From Candidatus Microthrix subdominans (GTDB lineage: Bacteria > Actinomycetota > Acidimicrobiia > Acidimicrobiales > Microtrichaceae): 64,000 nucleotides of DNA. Of this stretch, positions 1 through 8,351 are shown in pieces (positions within the stretch are counted from its first letter, which is position 1; each line of letters starts with the position of its first letter). Location of the stretch: contig JADJZA010000001.1 in the NCBI GenBank assembly GCA_016719385.1, positions 1 through 64,000 of the forward strand, in the 5' to 3' direction. The position numbers and the translations under genes were made by a program. Under the pieces are notes generated by a model. It did not search any database. It worked only from the letters and a program-made list of their open reading frames with translations, and was not told the origin of the DNA.

Positions 1-693
1 CGGGGCGACCGCCACCCCAAACGGGCGGAAGAATTGAGCGGTGTCACCGGGGCCGTCAGCAAAGCCGGAGCCGCTGCCGGCGAGTGTGGTGACCGAGCCG
101 GTGGTCGGATTGATGGCCCGGATCCGATGGTTGAAGAAGTCGGCGACGTAGATGGTGCCGTCGGGGGCGACCGTCACCCCGGTCGGACCGTTGAACTGGG
201 CGCTGGCGCCGGGGCCGTCGGCGTACCCGGCATTGTCGGTTCCGGCGACGGTGGTGACTGAGCCGGTGGTCGGGTCGATTGCCCGGATCCGATGGTTGTT
301 GGTGTCGGCGACGTAGACGGTCCCGTTCGGGGCGACTGCGACCCCGAACGGGACAGCAAATTTGGCGGTGTCGCCGGGGCCGTCAGCATGACCGACGATC
401 CCGGTTCCGGCGAGTGTGGTGACCTGCCCGGTGGTGGGGTTGGTGGCCCGGATTCGATGGTTGTTGGTGTCGGCGATGTAGACGGTGCCGTCGGGGGCGA
501 CAGCCACCCCGGTCGGGCCATTGAATTGGGCGGTGGTGTCGGAGCCGTCAGCAAACCCGGCGGTGCTCCCGGCGAGGGTGGTGACGTTGCTGGGCGGCAC
601 GCCGGCCGACCCGCACCCGCTGACAAGTCCCAACGTGGCGATGCTGACGAGCAACACCACGGACATCCGGATGCGCGATTGAATGATAGTCAT
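1..693 (-). CDS. NHL-repeat lipoprotein, 3' end beyond window
   Basis: The minus strand reads open from an ATG at 693 to the window edge (at least 231 residues), after a GGAGGG ribosome site 8 nt upstream. The N-terminus is a lipoprotein signal: basic start, hydrophobic stretch and lipobox LVSGC with Cys27. It is followed by tandem units of about 56 residues, each carrying a block like GVAVAPDGTVYIADTNNHRI and ending near VTTLAG. These are NHL/SMP-30-type beta-propeller blades. At least three full units and a partial fourth are visible; a propeller would need about six, so much of the gene lies outside. By family, an extracytoplasmic membrane-anchored propeller, often a binding scaffold; ligand unknown. 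The blades are very similar at DNA level, which suggests recent duplication. Confidence 0.85.
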   Translation of the reverse strand, partial: MTIIQSRIRMSVVLLVSIATLGLVSGCGSAGVPPSNVTTLAGSTAGFADGSDTTAQFNGPTGVAVAPDGTVYIADTNNHRIRATNPTTGQVTTLAGTGIVGHADGPGDTAKFAVPFGVAVAPNGTVYVADTNNHRIRAIDPTTGSVTTVAGTDNAGYADGPGASAQFNGPTGVTVAPDGTIYVADFFNHRIRAINPTTGSVTTLAGSGSGFADGPGDTAQFFRPFGVAVAP

Positions 694-950
694 GATCAAT
701 TCCCTCCACGAGACGTGACCCAGGCGACCGTTCGACCGTAGCAAGCCGGTCTCGCTCGTAGGGAGGATTTGGTCATGTTCAGGGCTGCCGGTGAGGCGAC
801 CAGCTGGCCCAGCCGATGGAGCGGCTGTCCGCTGAACGCATGGTGAAGCGTGCGAAGCCCCGATGGTGAGGTTGCGACATGGGGGCTGAAAAATCTGCTT
901 CGCTAGTGTGGACGGACACGCACTTGGACGACTGCTCGTGGGGAAGCGAC

Positions 951-1727
951 ATGATCTCTTCAAGACGACTAGCGGTATCGGCTGTGGCGCTCGCAGTTTT
1001 GGGAGCCCTGTTGCCCGCCTGCCATGGTCCAGGCAATGGCGGCTTCGTGTTCGATTGGAACATTTGGGGATACAAAGGGAACACTGCTTATAACCCGGAC
1101 GTTGTTTCTGCGTTGGTCAACACTATCTCGGCGCAGGACCCGAAGCCGCAATATATCATGCTGCAGGAAGTGTGCTCAAACCAATTAGCCCAACTCGCGG
1201 CGCAGCTGCCAGAGTATTCATCTGCGTCGTATTTACAACACCCATTGGGCAAGCCCAATTGCCAATCTTTTGGAAACGCCATGTTTTTCCTCGGCAACGC
1301 TGACAGCGTTTCCTACGGCCTCTACCCGGTCAATCCCAACTATGAACAGCGGGGGTATGTCTGCAACGTTGCGACGGTTGGCGGCCGCTCCGACATCAAG
1401 GCCTGCAGCACCCACCTGGATCTCGACGCGTCCAGCTCGGCCCAAGCGACCTACATGCGAACCACTGTGGCGCCGCACATCGCAGCCGGGGATTACAACA
1501 TCACCCCGGGTCACTCCGGAACCGCAGCGCTGAACGACTACCGCAATAACGGATGGACTGAGGCCACGAGTGGTGCTGGTGAACTTTCGACCAGTTCGAC
1601 CACCGACGGCGGAAGCAGGCGTGACTACATTTGGTTTCGTGCTCCATTTACGGCGGATCTACTCGCTCGCATTACGCCCCGTGCAGAGTCTGATCACCAT
1701 ACCTATGAGGGGTGGTCCTCAACATGA
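951..1727 (+). CDS. Exported endonuclease/exonuclease/phosphatase-family lipoprotein
   Basis: About 258 residues. I chose the ATG at 951 over an upstream in-frame start at 879 because it follows GGGGAAG and begins a lipoprotein signal (basic start, hydrophobic core, lipobox LLPAC at about Cys24). The EEP fold motifs appear in order: WNIWG, LQEV (metal-binding Glu), STHLD, GDYN and SDHH near the C-terminus, so a Mg-dependent phosphoesterase active site is present. Substrate (DNA, RNA, phospholipid or other phosphodiester) cannot be told. Odd point: the segment before GDYN is very short (VAPHIAAGDYN), where relatives usually have an extra beta strand. A small in-frame deletion is possible. Its stop overlaps the next start by 4 nt (ATGA), so the two lipoproteins are probably co-translated. 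Confidence 0.8.
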   Translation: MISSRRLAVSAVALAVLGALLPACHGPGNGGFVFDWNIWGYKGNTAYNPDVVSALVNTISAQDPKPQYIMLQEVCSNQLAQLAAQLPEYSSASYLQHPLGKPNCQSFGNAMFFLGNADSVSYGLYPVNPNYEQRGYVCNVATVGGRSDIKACSTHLDLDASSSAQATYMRTTVAPHIAAGDYNITPGHSGTAALNDYRNNGWTEATSGAGELSTSSTTDGGSRRDYIWFRAPFTADLLARITPRAESDHHTYEGWSST

Positions 1728-2962
1728 GAACTAAATTCATGACGTGCGTTTTTGTTGCCTTCGTGGCAGCCACCGCTGTTGCTTGCGGGTCAGACGGCGG
1801 CCCCACTGTGACGGCAGATGGTCTTGGAGCGGCCGGAAGTGTCGAGCTCCCTGAGCCTTTGGCAACAGCGGCAGACACGATCAGCGCCACGGATGACCAC
1901 TTTGTGGTGTCGGGAACGACTGGTGAGTCTCTGCTCGTTTCGGCCTTTGACCTTGAGTCGTCGGCATGGGACGACACCGTGACCATCGACGAAGGGTTCT
2001 CGTGGCAAGTCGTTGGAGGCACCACAAGCACGTCGGTCGTCGCCGGTGTCTGCGAAGGAGAGAAGCAGGGCGACGTGTGTTCCAGCCCTCAGGGCAACGT
2101 GCGTCTCTACCAGATCGAGGACGGCGCTCTTGTCGAGACCGTCGACGGGCCTGACCTGACCGGACTCGACGGGGGCTTCTCCGATCTGCGGGCCGCTGCG
2201 CAAGGTGACGCCGTCATCGTCGCGGTCCGAACCGACACCGATGCGTCGCATCTGTACCGCTGGACCGGCGGCGCGTGGGATGACCTCGGAGAAACCGAGG
2301 CAGTGCGGAGGATGTGCTCCACGGAGACCACGACGTACGTTCAAACCTTCATCCCGCCGGGTGTGACCGCACCGCCTGGAGCCACCGTCACAGAGTCCGG
2401 CGAAGTGATCGTCACCGCGCCGGCGCCCGGCGCCGCAACGCCACGGAGTGTTCCACCTGGTCAAGCACCCGACGCCGGGTTGGAAACGACCAAGCTCCTC
2501 ATGAGAGAGATCACTGCACAAGGCAGGATCTCCGAACCCTACGAAGCCGGCGTCACGGGGGACTTCTCGATCAACGGCGAGCTGCTCTGCACAAACACCC
2601 AAGCCAGCCAACTGGTGGACGGCAGGTGGCGCCCCCTGACCGACCGCACGCTGGGCACAGCCACCGGTGAACCCGGCTTGCAAACAACCCAGGCCCTGTC
2701 TGCTTCGCCAGTTTCAGGGCCGGGAGGCAATGTTCCGGAGATTGTGGTGACCGACGCTCAGAAGTCGGGTCAGCCGTCGCTTGTCGGAGTCGACTCGACG
2801 ACCAACCTGAACCTCGTGAGTGACCAGAGCACGGTGGTGTCGGCCGCCCGTACGGGGCGGTTCGCAGCTGTCCTGAGCAGCGACGCATCCGACGTCACCC
2901 TCGACGAACCGGTGTCACCCGACAACGCCCCGATTCGAAAGTTGACCGTCTTCGCCGACTGA
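1724..2962 (+). CDS. Lipoprotein of unknown function
   Basis: 412 residues from the ATG at 1724, which overlaps the previous stop and follows GAGGGGTGG. The N-terminus is a lipoprotein signal with lipobox AVAC (Cys21). The mature part is acidic, rich in Asp, Thr, Val and Ser, without membrane segments. Recurrent hydrophobic beta-like stretches in the first half and near the end suggest a propeller-like or beta-rich fold, but no family motif is recognisable. A Pro/Ala/Thr-rich linker sits around residues 215-250. Coupling to the upstream EEP phosphoesterase suggests the two surface proteins work together. I do not recognise the family. Confidence 0.7.
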   Translation: MRTKFMTCVFVAFVAATAVACGSDGGPTVTADGLGAAGSVELPEPLATAADTISATDDHFVVSGTTGESLLVSAFDLESSAWDDTVTIDEGFSWQVVGGTTSTSVVAGVCEGEKQGDVCSSPQGNVRLYQIEDGALVETVDGPDLTGLDGGFSDLRAAAQGDAVIVAVRTDTDASHLYRWTGGAWDDLGETEAVRRMCSTETTTYVQTFIPPGVTAPPGATVTESGEVIVTAPAPGAATPRSVPPGQAPDAGLETTKLLMREITAQGRISEPYEAGVTGDFSINGELLCTNTQASQLVDGRWRPLTDRTLGTATGEPGLQTTQALSASPVSGPGGNVPEIVVTDAQKSGQPSLVGVDSTTNLNLVSDQSTVVSAARTGRFAAVLSSDASDVTLDEPVSPDNAPIRKLTVFAD

Positions 2963-3017
2963 TCACACGACGGGGGTTCCCAGCGCACAGCTGCGGGGAT
3001 TGGCGCAGGGTTCCGGC

Positions 3018-4310
3018 CTATGTCGTCGGGATGTCGATATAGCCGGTGGGCTCGGCTCGCATGGCGTCGAGGTAGCCGGGGGTTTGCAGTTCCAGCCAGT
3101 CGACCACGGTGGTGAAGGGCACGCACTGCACATCTGCTCGTGGGCATGCAGCTGCCATGAAGTCGGCGGTTGCCGGGTTGAAGGCGTTGCCGCTCCAGTT
3201 GTTGAAGTGGTTGGCGATCACCAGCGGCGCACGGTTGCCGGTGATCACGAAGTCGAGCACTGCGTCGTAGACCTCCGTCGTGCGTGCCCGCATGCTGGGC
3301 GCGTCTTCGGGTCGGTTCTTGCCGCCGTTGAACTGCAACCACAGGTTGTAATCCAGGGTGAGGGTGCGGTCGCCGTCGAAGTACACGGTGGAGATGGGGA
3401 ATTCCCAGAGTCCCTCATCGATGGTTGGCCACTCGACGCCGGTAGCGATGGCGCTGGAGTCGTAGCGGTACCCGCGCTCCCGCAGCGCCGGCGTCAGCGC
3501 CTCCTTCCGATACTCCAAACATGGCGCCCGGAATCCCTCGACCGAGTTGGGGTCGGCGAGCAGCGGTTCGCCGATCAGCTCGGGCGCTCGGTCTCGAGCT
3601 CGTTCGAAGAAGGCGGTGAACTGGTCCAGTTCGTGACCCCATTGGTCGGCGGACCAGGTGGCACCCACCTCGGTCGACATCCCCTTGCAAAGATGGCCCA
3701 CAGCGTGGTTGCCGAGTTCGTGGCCCTCGTCGACGGCCCGGTTGAGGTTGGTCAACAGGGTGGCCAGTTGCTCATCGCTCTTCGAGAACGCCACGTCGGC
3801 CATGCCCGGCGGGTTACCGGGTGGGGTGTAGTCGGTCCGGGACGCCTCCGGGACGAAATAGGTGCCGGTCATGAACACGGTGAACGCCGCCTGGGATGCC
3901 TTGGCTGTATCGAGGAACAGCTGCCAGCGTTCCTTGTAGCCCCCTCCGTCAAAGGAGAACACCACGAATTGGGGCGGGCGCTCGCCGGGCTCGAAGCGGC
4001 GCATCCACGGCCGAACAGGAGCCCCTTGGGCTTGGGTCGCCGAAAGAGCCTTCGATGTCGGTTTTGAGGCGCCGTCCGCCGGCTTCGGGACGTTGGCCCC
4101 TGTCGCAGCTACCTCGCCCGGTTCGGCGCGCGTTGAGCCAACGATGCCGATGGCAAGAACAGTCACGGCAACGATGCCCAGCGCAGCAACCCATGCCGTG
4201 GATCTGCTCAGGTGGGAGCCTGGGGTCGGGTGGTCGATTGGCAGGTCTCCATTTTCCAAGCCGGGCCAGACGTCGGCGCTGACACCACATGTGGCCAAGG
4301 GCGGACACAT
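3018..4310 (-). CDS. Membrane-anchored polysaccharide deacetylase-like protein
   Basis: 430 residues with one transmembrane segment near residues 36-58, a Pro/Ala/Thr-rich linker to about residue 105, then an extracellular domain. That domain has the NodB/CE4 layout: VFSFDGGG for the first Asp motif, later GHELGNHAVGH for the metal-binding His motif, and GFRAPCLEYR for the Arg motif. It probably removes acetyl groups from a surface or cell-wall polysaccharide. The first motif reads FDGGG rather than the usual TFDDG, so the catalytic Asp/metal Asp pair is altered; activity should not be assumed. It is divergent from the glycosyltransferase at 4443. The start has no strong ribosome site, so the first residues are uncertain. 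Confidence 0.75.
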   Translation of the reverse strand: MCPPLATCGVSADVWPGLENGDLPIDHPTPGSHLSRSTAWVAALGIVAVTVLAIGIVGSTRAEPGEVAATGANVPKPADGASKPTSKALSATQAQGAPVRPWMRRFEPGERPPQFVVFSFDGGGYKERWQLFLDTAKASQAAFTVFMTGTYFVPEASRTDYTPPGNPPGMADVAFSKSDEQLATLLTNLNRAVDEGHELGNHAVGHLCKGMSTEVGATWSADQWGHELDQFTAFFERARDRAPELIGEPLLADPNSVEGFRAPCLEYRKEALTPALRERGYRYDSSAIATGVEWPTIDEGLWEFPISTVYFDGDRTLTLDYNLWLQFNGGKNRPEDAPSMRARTTEVYDAVLDFVITGNRAPLVIANHFNNWSGNAFNPATADFMAAACPRADVQCVPFTTVVDWLELQTPGYLDAMRAEPTGYIDIPTT

Positions 4311-4442
4311 GATACTCGGGCTACATCGAGGGTTGAGCAGCGGGACTCACGAGCCCTGGGTCGAAAGCGAACCGCCAATGGGCTACGAACGGGTCACCAA
4401 ACCTACGATGATGGGCATGGAAACCCGCCAACCGGAAACGGA

Positions 4443-6155
4443 ATGCTCGTGCGCATTGAGGATCTGAAGCAGCGCCACGTCGACACAGGCGACGGCATCA
4501 GCGAGGTGTTGGACGAGCTCGCTCGACACACCTTCGATCCCCCGTCGTCCAGCCTGCGGGACCGTATGGCCCAAGGCATCGGATTCGTCACCTTCGCCTT
4601 CGACATCGACGGAGTGTCGATGGAGATCGCCAAGTATGCGAGGTGCCTCACCGAGATCTCGCCCGGTGCCCCGATCCATTGCATAGCGGGAAACTTCGGC
4701 GAGAAGGCGGACGCCATCCTCGACCCGGAGTGGCAACGCTGCCGGTTGGAGGGAGCAGACGGCTGGGACAAGTGGGACGATGGCAAGTGGTTCGCCCGTC
4801 TTTTCTTCGAGGACCTGCCGCCGGGGAGTCAGCAGTCAAGCGAGCTGTCGGCCGAGATGTGGCAGCAGGCGCTCGTCCTCGCTGAGCGGCTCGTTAACTA
4901 CATCGAGGACAACCACCTCGGCCTCCTCGTCATCGTCAATACGAACTCCAACCCCGGCAATGTGGCCTACGCGCTGGCCATCGTGCTCGCAACCGAGGTG
5001 ACCGGTTGCGCGGTCATCAACAACAACCACGACTTCTACTGGGAAGGCGGCAAGGCCGGATGCAAACGCAACCCGGGTGAAGAACCCGGCCCGCGTGACC
5101 ACTTCTTCCGTAACCACGACAACGAGGAGTTCTTCTCCTTCCTCCAACGCATCTTTCCGTGGAACGGTCGCAATTGGGTACAGGCCAACATCAACCCGGT
5201 GCAATCGCGGCGTCTCATCGACCGGTTCCACTTCCATCCCGACAGCGTCTTCACGATCGGAACCGCCATCGATGCCAGCTTCTTCGATGAACCCACGCCG
5301 GCGCGCAAGGTCGAGAACCGTCGGCAAATGGCTCACGTGCTCGGCGGAACCCCGGTGATCGAGCCCGCCTCCGTCGGTCGCTTTCAGCAGACGCTCGGCA
5401 CGTGGATGGCCGATCAAGCGCCGCTGGTGTGCGCGGCACATCGCGATCTGCAGCTCGACATCACCGCCGACGGTGCGCTCTATCTCTTGCAGCCGACCCG
5501 TATCGTGCCTCGCAAGCGCATCTGGAGGGACTGGGAACTGATCGCCGCGCTTCTGCAGTACGAGCCGTTCCGGTTCGTGTTCGATCAACGTCCCGAAATG
5601 ACCCTGACGCTCCACGTCAGCGGGCCGGTTCCGATCGAGCATCGAGATGCGATGGACCGGCTGCTCGACGCGTACAGGTCGACGCTGAACTCGGTGCCCT
5701 TGGACGTCGGTCGCCGGCTTTTCCAAGCCTTCTCCGTCGGATGCCAAACCCATCCGTCACTGACGACCAAGCTCGACATTGTCGACATCTATCATCTCGC
5801 CGACCTGGTGGTGTTTCCGAGCATGCAGGAGGGTCGCGGCCTGCCGATCCCGGAGGCGGCCGCTGCGGGCATCCCCCTCGTCTGTAGCGAGTACGAACCC
5901 CGGGCAGTATTCGAGGAGGTCGTCGGAATGGGCCGCCCTTCAGAGCAGGTGATCCTCTACGAGGAGTTTCCGGACGGTGCGTTCCCAGAGGACCTCCTGG
6001 CCAGCCTCACCTCCGCCCTCCTCGATCCGGAGAGCCAGTCCGAACGGAAGGCGCACAACCGCAAGGCGGTCCTCGCCCGCTACTCGCTCGATTCGCTGAC
6101 GGACACCTTCAGGCAGATCGTCGATCGCCTCGATCGCGCATCGGAGTCTCAGTGA
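4443..6155 (+). CDS. Glycosyltransferase, GT-B fold (GT4-like)
   Basis: 570 residues from the ATG at 4443. The frame is open further upstream, but that part overlaps the divergent deacetylase and lacks family-like sequence. The C-terminal half has the GT4 donor-site pattern: LLQPTRIVPRKRIWRD near the start of the second Rossmann domain, and FPSMQEGRGLPIPEAAAAGI with the EGxGLPxxE nucleotide-sugar signature. The N-terminal half contains SNPGNVAYAL and NNNHDFYWEGG. It is a cytoplasmic enzyme transferring a sugar from a nucleotide sugar; acceptor unknown. The stop overlaps the next glycosyltransferase (GTGA), so the two form an operon, probably for a glycolipid or surface glycan. Confidence 0.85.
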   Translation: MLVRIEDLKQRHVDTGDGISEVLDELARHTFDPPSSSLRDRMAQGIGFVTFAFDIDGVSMEIAKYARCLTEISPGAPIHCIAGNFGEKADAILDPEWQRCRLEGADGWDKWDDGKWFARLFFEDLPPGSQQSSELSAEMWQQALVLAERLVNYIEDNHLGLLVIVNTNSNPGNVAYALAIVLATEVTGCAVINNNHDFYWEGGKAGCKRNPGEEPGPRDHFFRNHDNEEFFSFLQRIFPWNGRNWVQANINPVQSRRLIDRFHFHPDSVFTIGTAIDASFFDEPTPARKVENRRQMAHVLGGTPVIEPASVGRFQQTLGTWMADQAPLVCAAHRDLQLDITADGALYLLQPTRIVPRKRIWRDWELIAALLQYEPFRFVFDQRPEMTLTLHVSGPVPIEHRDAMDRLLDAYRSTLNSVPLDVGRRLFQAFSVGCQTHPSLTTKLDIVDIYHLADLVVFPSMQEGRGLPIPEAAAAGIPLVCSEYEPRAVFEEVVGMGRPSEQVILYEEFPDGAFPEDLLASLTSALLDPESQSERKAHNRKAVLARYSLDSLTDTFRQIVDRLDRASESQ

Positions 6156-7279
6156 CGCACGTCTGCTTCATCGAGGACACCCACCTTCACGGCGGGACCC
6201 AGATCTGGGTGACCGAAGCCGTTCGGGTGTTCTTGGCGAAAGGCCACGAGGTCACGCTGCTGACTCCCTCCGGAGGATTCGTTGCCCGGGACGGCGTGAC
6301 CACCGACGCGCGGGTGGTCACCTACGGGTTCGACGACGTCGTGTCCGAGGACGTCGCCCACCAGAACCTTTGGATCGATGCCTTGGCAGCGGCGGACGTT
6401 GCGGTCTGCACCGTCCATCCTCCTCGGGACGGCTTCCATTGCTCCCGGTTTGCTGCGCGGTGCATCGAGCAGGCGGGCCTGTCGACGGTGTTGCAGCCCA
6501 AGACCGGCACGATCGTCCCGGAGTACCTGCGCGAGTTCTATGCGCCCCCCGAGGACATCAACTACCAGGTGATCTCGATCACCGATTTCACACGGCACTA
6601 CCTCATCGAGCACTACGGCATCCCCGCCGACCGGGTGAGCCTCATCTATCAGGGAACCGACGTGGCGACGTTCACCCCGAATGCCGAGCGGGCCGAACGG
6701 GCGCGGCTGGCGTACGTGCTGCCCGACGGTGCGTTTCCGGTGTTGGGCAACCTGGGGTCGTTCGAGCATCGCAAGGGTCAGGTGGGGTTGCTCGAGGCGG
6801 TCGCCCGGATCCGCTCGGGCCTGCCCGATGTGTACCTGCTGCTCGTGGGTGACGGGCCCGACGAGGGCCTGCTGCGGGCGAAAGTTGGCCAACTGGGCCT
6901 GCAGGACCATGTGGAGTTTCACCCATTCACGCGCACGCCAGCCGACGTTTTCGAGATCGTTGACGTCCTGGTGCTCCCCAGCCTCTACAAGGAGGGCCTG
7001 CCCAACGTGCTGCTCGAGGCGATGTCGATGGGCCTCCCGGTGGTCTCGAGCCGTTTGGCCGGCACGCCGGAAGTGGTCCATGAGGGCCAGACCGGCCTGC
7101 TGGTCGAGCCCGGTGACATCGCCGGGCTGGCCGCTGCGATCGAACGGCTCGGCGTCGATCGCGACTCGGCACGGGCTATGGGCGGAGCCGGCCGGCGGCT
7201 GATGACGACCGGCTTCGACAAGGAGCATCAGTTCGACGCGTTTCTGGAGCACTTCGCTGGTCACTCGCCGAGCCGATAG
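6152..7279 (+). CDS. Glycosyltransferase family 4 protein
   Basis: 375 residues from a GTG that overlaps the previous stop by 4 nt. It has a typical GT4 layout: N-terminal GGTQIWVTE acceptor-domain loop, the GNLGSFEHRKGQ element that opens the donor domain, LLVGDGPDEGLL, and LYKEGLPNVLLEAMSMGLPVV, the EGxxxxxLEA donor motif. Length is usual for the family. It acts in the cytoplasm on a nucleotide-sugar donor. Translational coupling with the upstream glycosyltransferase suggests consecutive steps on the same glycan. The acceptor cannot be read from sequence. Confidence 0.9.
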   Translation: MTHVCFIEDTHLHGGTQIWVTEAVRVFLAKGHEVTLLTPSGGFVARDGVTTDARVVTYGFDDVVSEDVAHQNLWIDALAAADVAVCTVHPPRDGFHCSRFAARCIEQAGLSTVLQPKTGTIVPEYLREFYAPPEDINYQVISITDFTRHYLIEHYGIPADRVSLIYQGTDVATFTPNAERAERARLAYVLPDGAFPVLGNLGSFEHRKGQVGLLEAVARIRSGLPDVYLLLVGDGPDEGLLRAKVGQLGLQDHVEFHPFTRTPADVFEIVDVLVLPSLYKEGLPNVLLEAMSMGLPVVSSRLAGTPEVVHEGQTGLLVEPGDIAGLAAAIERLGVDRDSARAMGGAGRRLMTTGFDKEHQFDAFLEHFAGHSPSR

Positions 7280-7399
7280 CGACTCCCGTCGCCGCCTCCG
7301 GCAGATGAATCAATCTTCGACGCAGACAGTGCGGCGACGAGTACGGTTTCTTTCGTCTGGGTGGGTGGCTTCGAGCGCCCGAGTTCGGGGAGATCTCGT

Positions 7400-8176
7400 T
7401 TGCGGACCATCGATCAGAAGAGCACCGCAGGCCGATCGGTCGATGCCGCCCAGCGGCGCGGCGCTGGGAACCCCGATGCCAACCTGCCGTGCCCGGCGTG
7501 CGCCACCAGCCTGAAGGGCGCCAACGTTGGCCGTCATCTCCGGGACAAGCACCCCGACACCGTCGGTGCGGCGCCGGGCAGCAACGATGCGGACCTGACC
7601 CTCGTCGGGATCGATCACCGCATACGGCGAACCTTTGCCGGTCTGGTGGTCGTGTGGTTCGTCGTTGTGGGCGTTGCTCTGGTCGCCGATCCAAGCCCGA
7701 CCGTCGTCGGCGATGATCCGTCACTGTCGCAGATTGTCCGGGAACCTGTCGTGGTTCTCGTTGCGGTCGGCCTGTTGGTCGCCGCCATCATCGCCGTGCT
7801 GTGGGCCGCCAAGGCGTTCCGCTCGCGGCTGACCGTGACGCAAGAGGGGATCGCCCTCACCCACCGCATGGGCACCGGCCGCCGCCTGGTCCCACTGCCG
7901 GCTGCGGTCGAGACCGGCACGCTGTTCATTCGTCGCGACACCGGCAACGACGGAGGCGCCGCCGTCGAGATTCGGTCTGGCGCCTACCTCCGCATAGGCG
8001 AAGGTCGCCGATCCATCACGGTTGGATGCCCTCACGCCACAGGTGTCCGCAAGCACTGGGTGGGGTGGACGGCGGGCAAGCGTCGCAAGTGGTGGGACGT
8101 CGACCTCAGCGCCGCCGCGTTCGTGGAACTGCAGTACGCACTGGCCGAGTCGGGATGCCTGGTACCGGCGTCATGA
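7400..8176 (+). CDS. Membrane protein with N-terminal zinc-finger-like motif
   Basis: About 258 residues from a TTG at 7400 that follows GGGGAG at a good distance; a GTG at 7361 in the same frame is the alternative. Around residues 30-55 lies CPAC-x12-HLRDKH, spaced like a C2H2 zinc finger. Two transmembrane helices follow (about residues 80-100 and 120-140), then a soluble domain of about 115 residues ending in a Trp/Lys/Arg-rich WVGWTAGKRRKWW stretch. The layout resembles bacterial membrane proteins with a cytoplasmic PH-like domain, but that is inference. Partner and role unknown. A hairpin follows the stop at 8200-8220. Confidence 0.65.
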   Translation: MRTIDQKSTAGRSVDAAQRRGAGNPDANLPCPACATSLKGANVGRHLRDKHPDTVGAAPGSNDADLTLVGIDHRIRRTFAGLVVVWFVVVGVALVADPSPTVVGDDPSLSQIVREPVVVLVAVGLLVAAIIAVLWAAKAFRSRLTVTQEGIALTHRMGTGRRLVPLPAAVETGTLFIRRDTGNDGGAAVEIRSGAYLRIGEGRRSITVGCPHATGVRKHWVGWTAGKRRKWWDVDLSAAAFVELQYALAESGCLVPAS

Positions 8177-8199
8177 ACGGTCGCCGCCGACGTCCCCTC

Positions 8200-8220
8200 A
8201 GCCCCTCTGGCCGAGGGGCT
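8200..8220 (+). terminator. Hairpin after the zinc-finger membrane gene
   Basis: A perfect 8-bp stem (AGCCCCTC / GAGGGGCT) with a 5-nt loop lies 24 nt after the stop codon at 8176. It is followed by CCGTTTGCTT, a weak T-rich tail. This fits an intrinsic terminator for the upstream gene. Confidence 0.65.
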
Positions 8221-8265
8221 CCGTTTGCTTCGACTCGCCGGCAACGCGTCAGGCCCGGCGCGAGA

Positions 8266-8282
8266 TCACCCGCAGCGGGTGA
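8266..8282. promoter_or_regulatory. Perfect 17-bp palindrome, copy 1 (putative operator)
   Basis: TCACCCGCAGCGGGTGA is an 8-bp inverted repeat around a single A. It lies 69 nt upstream of the lipid kinase start at 8352. An identical copy at 11398-11414 lies exactly 69 nt upstream of the CYTH-CHAD start. Same sequence and same spacing point to a binding site for a dimeric regulator rather than a terminator; there is no T tract. Confidence 0.6.
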
Positions 8283-8351
8283 CGACGGCGCCCTTTCACC
8301 CGGTCAGCATGCTGAGATGGGTTCTTATCTTTTTGGGTCGGGTGCTACCGA

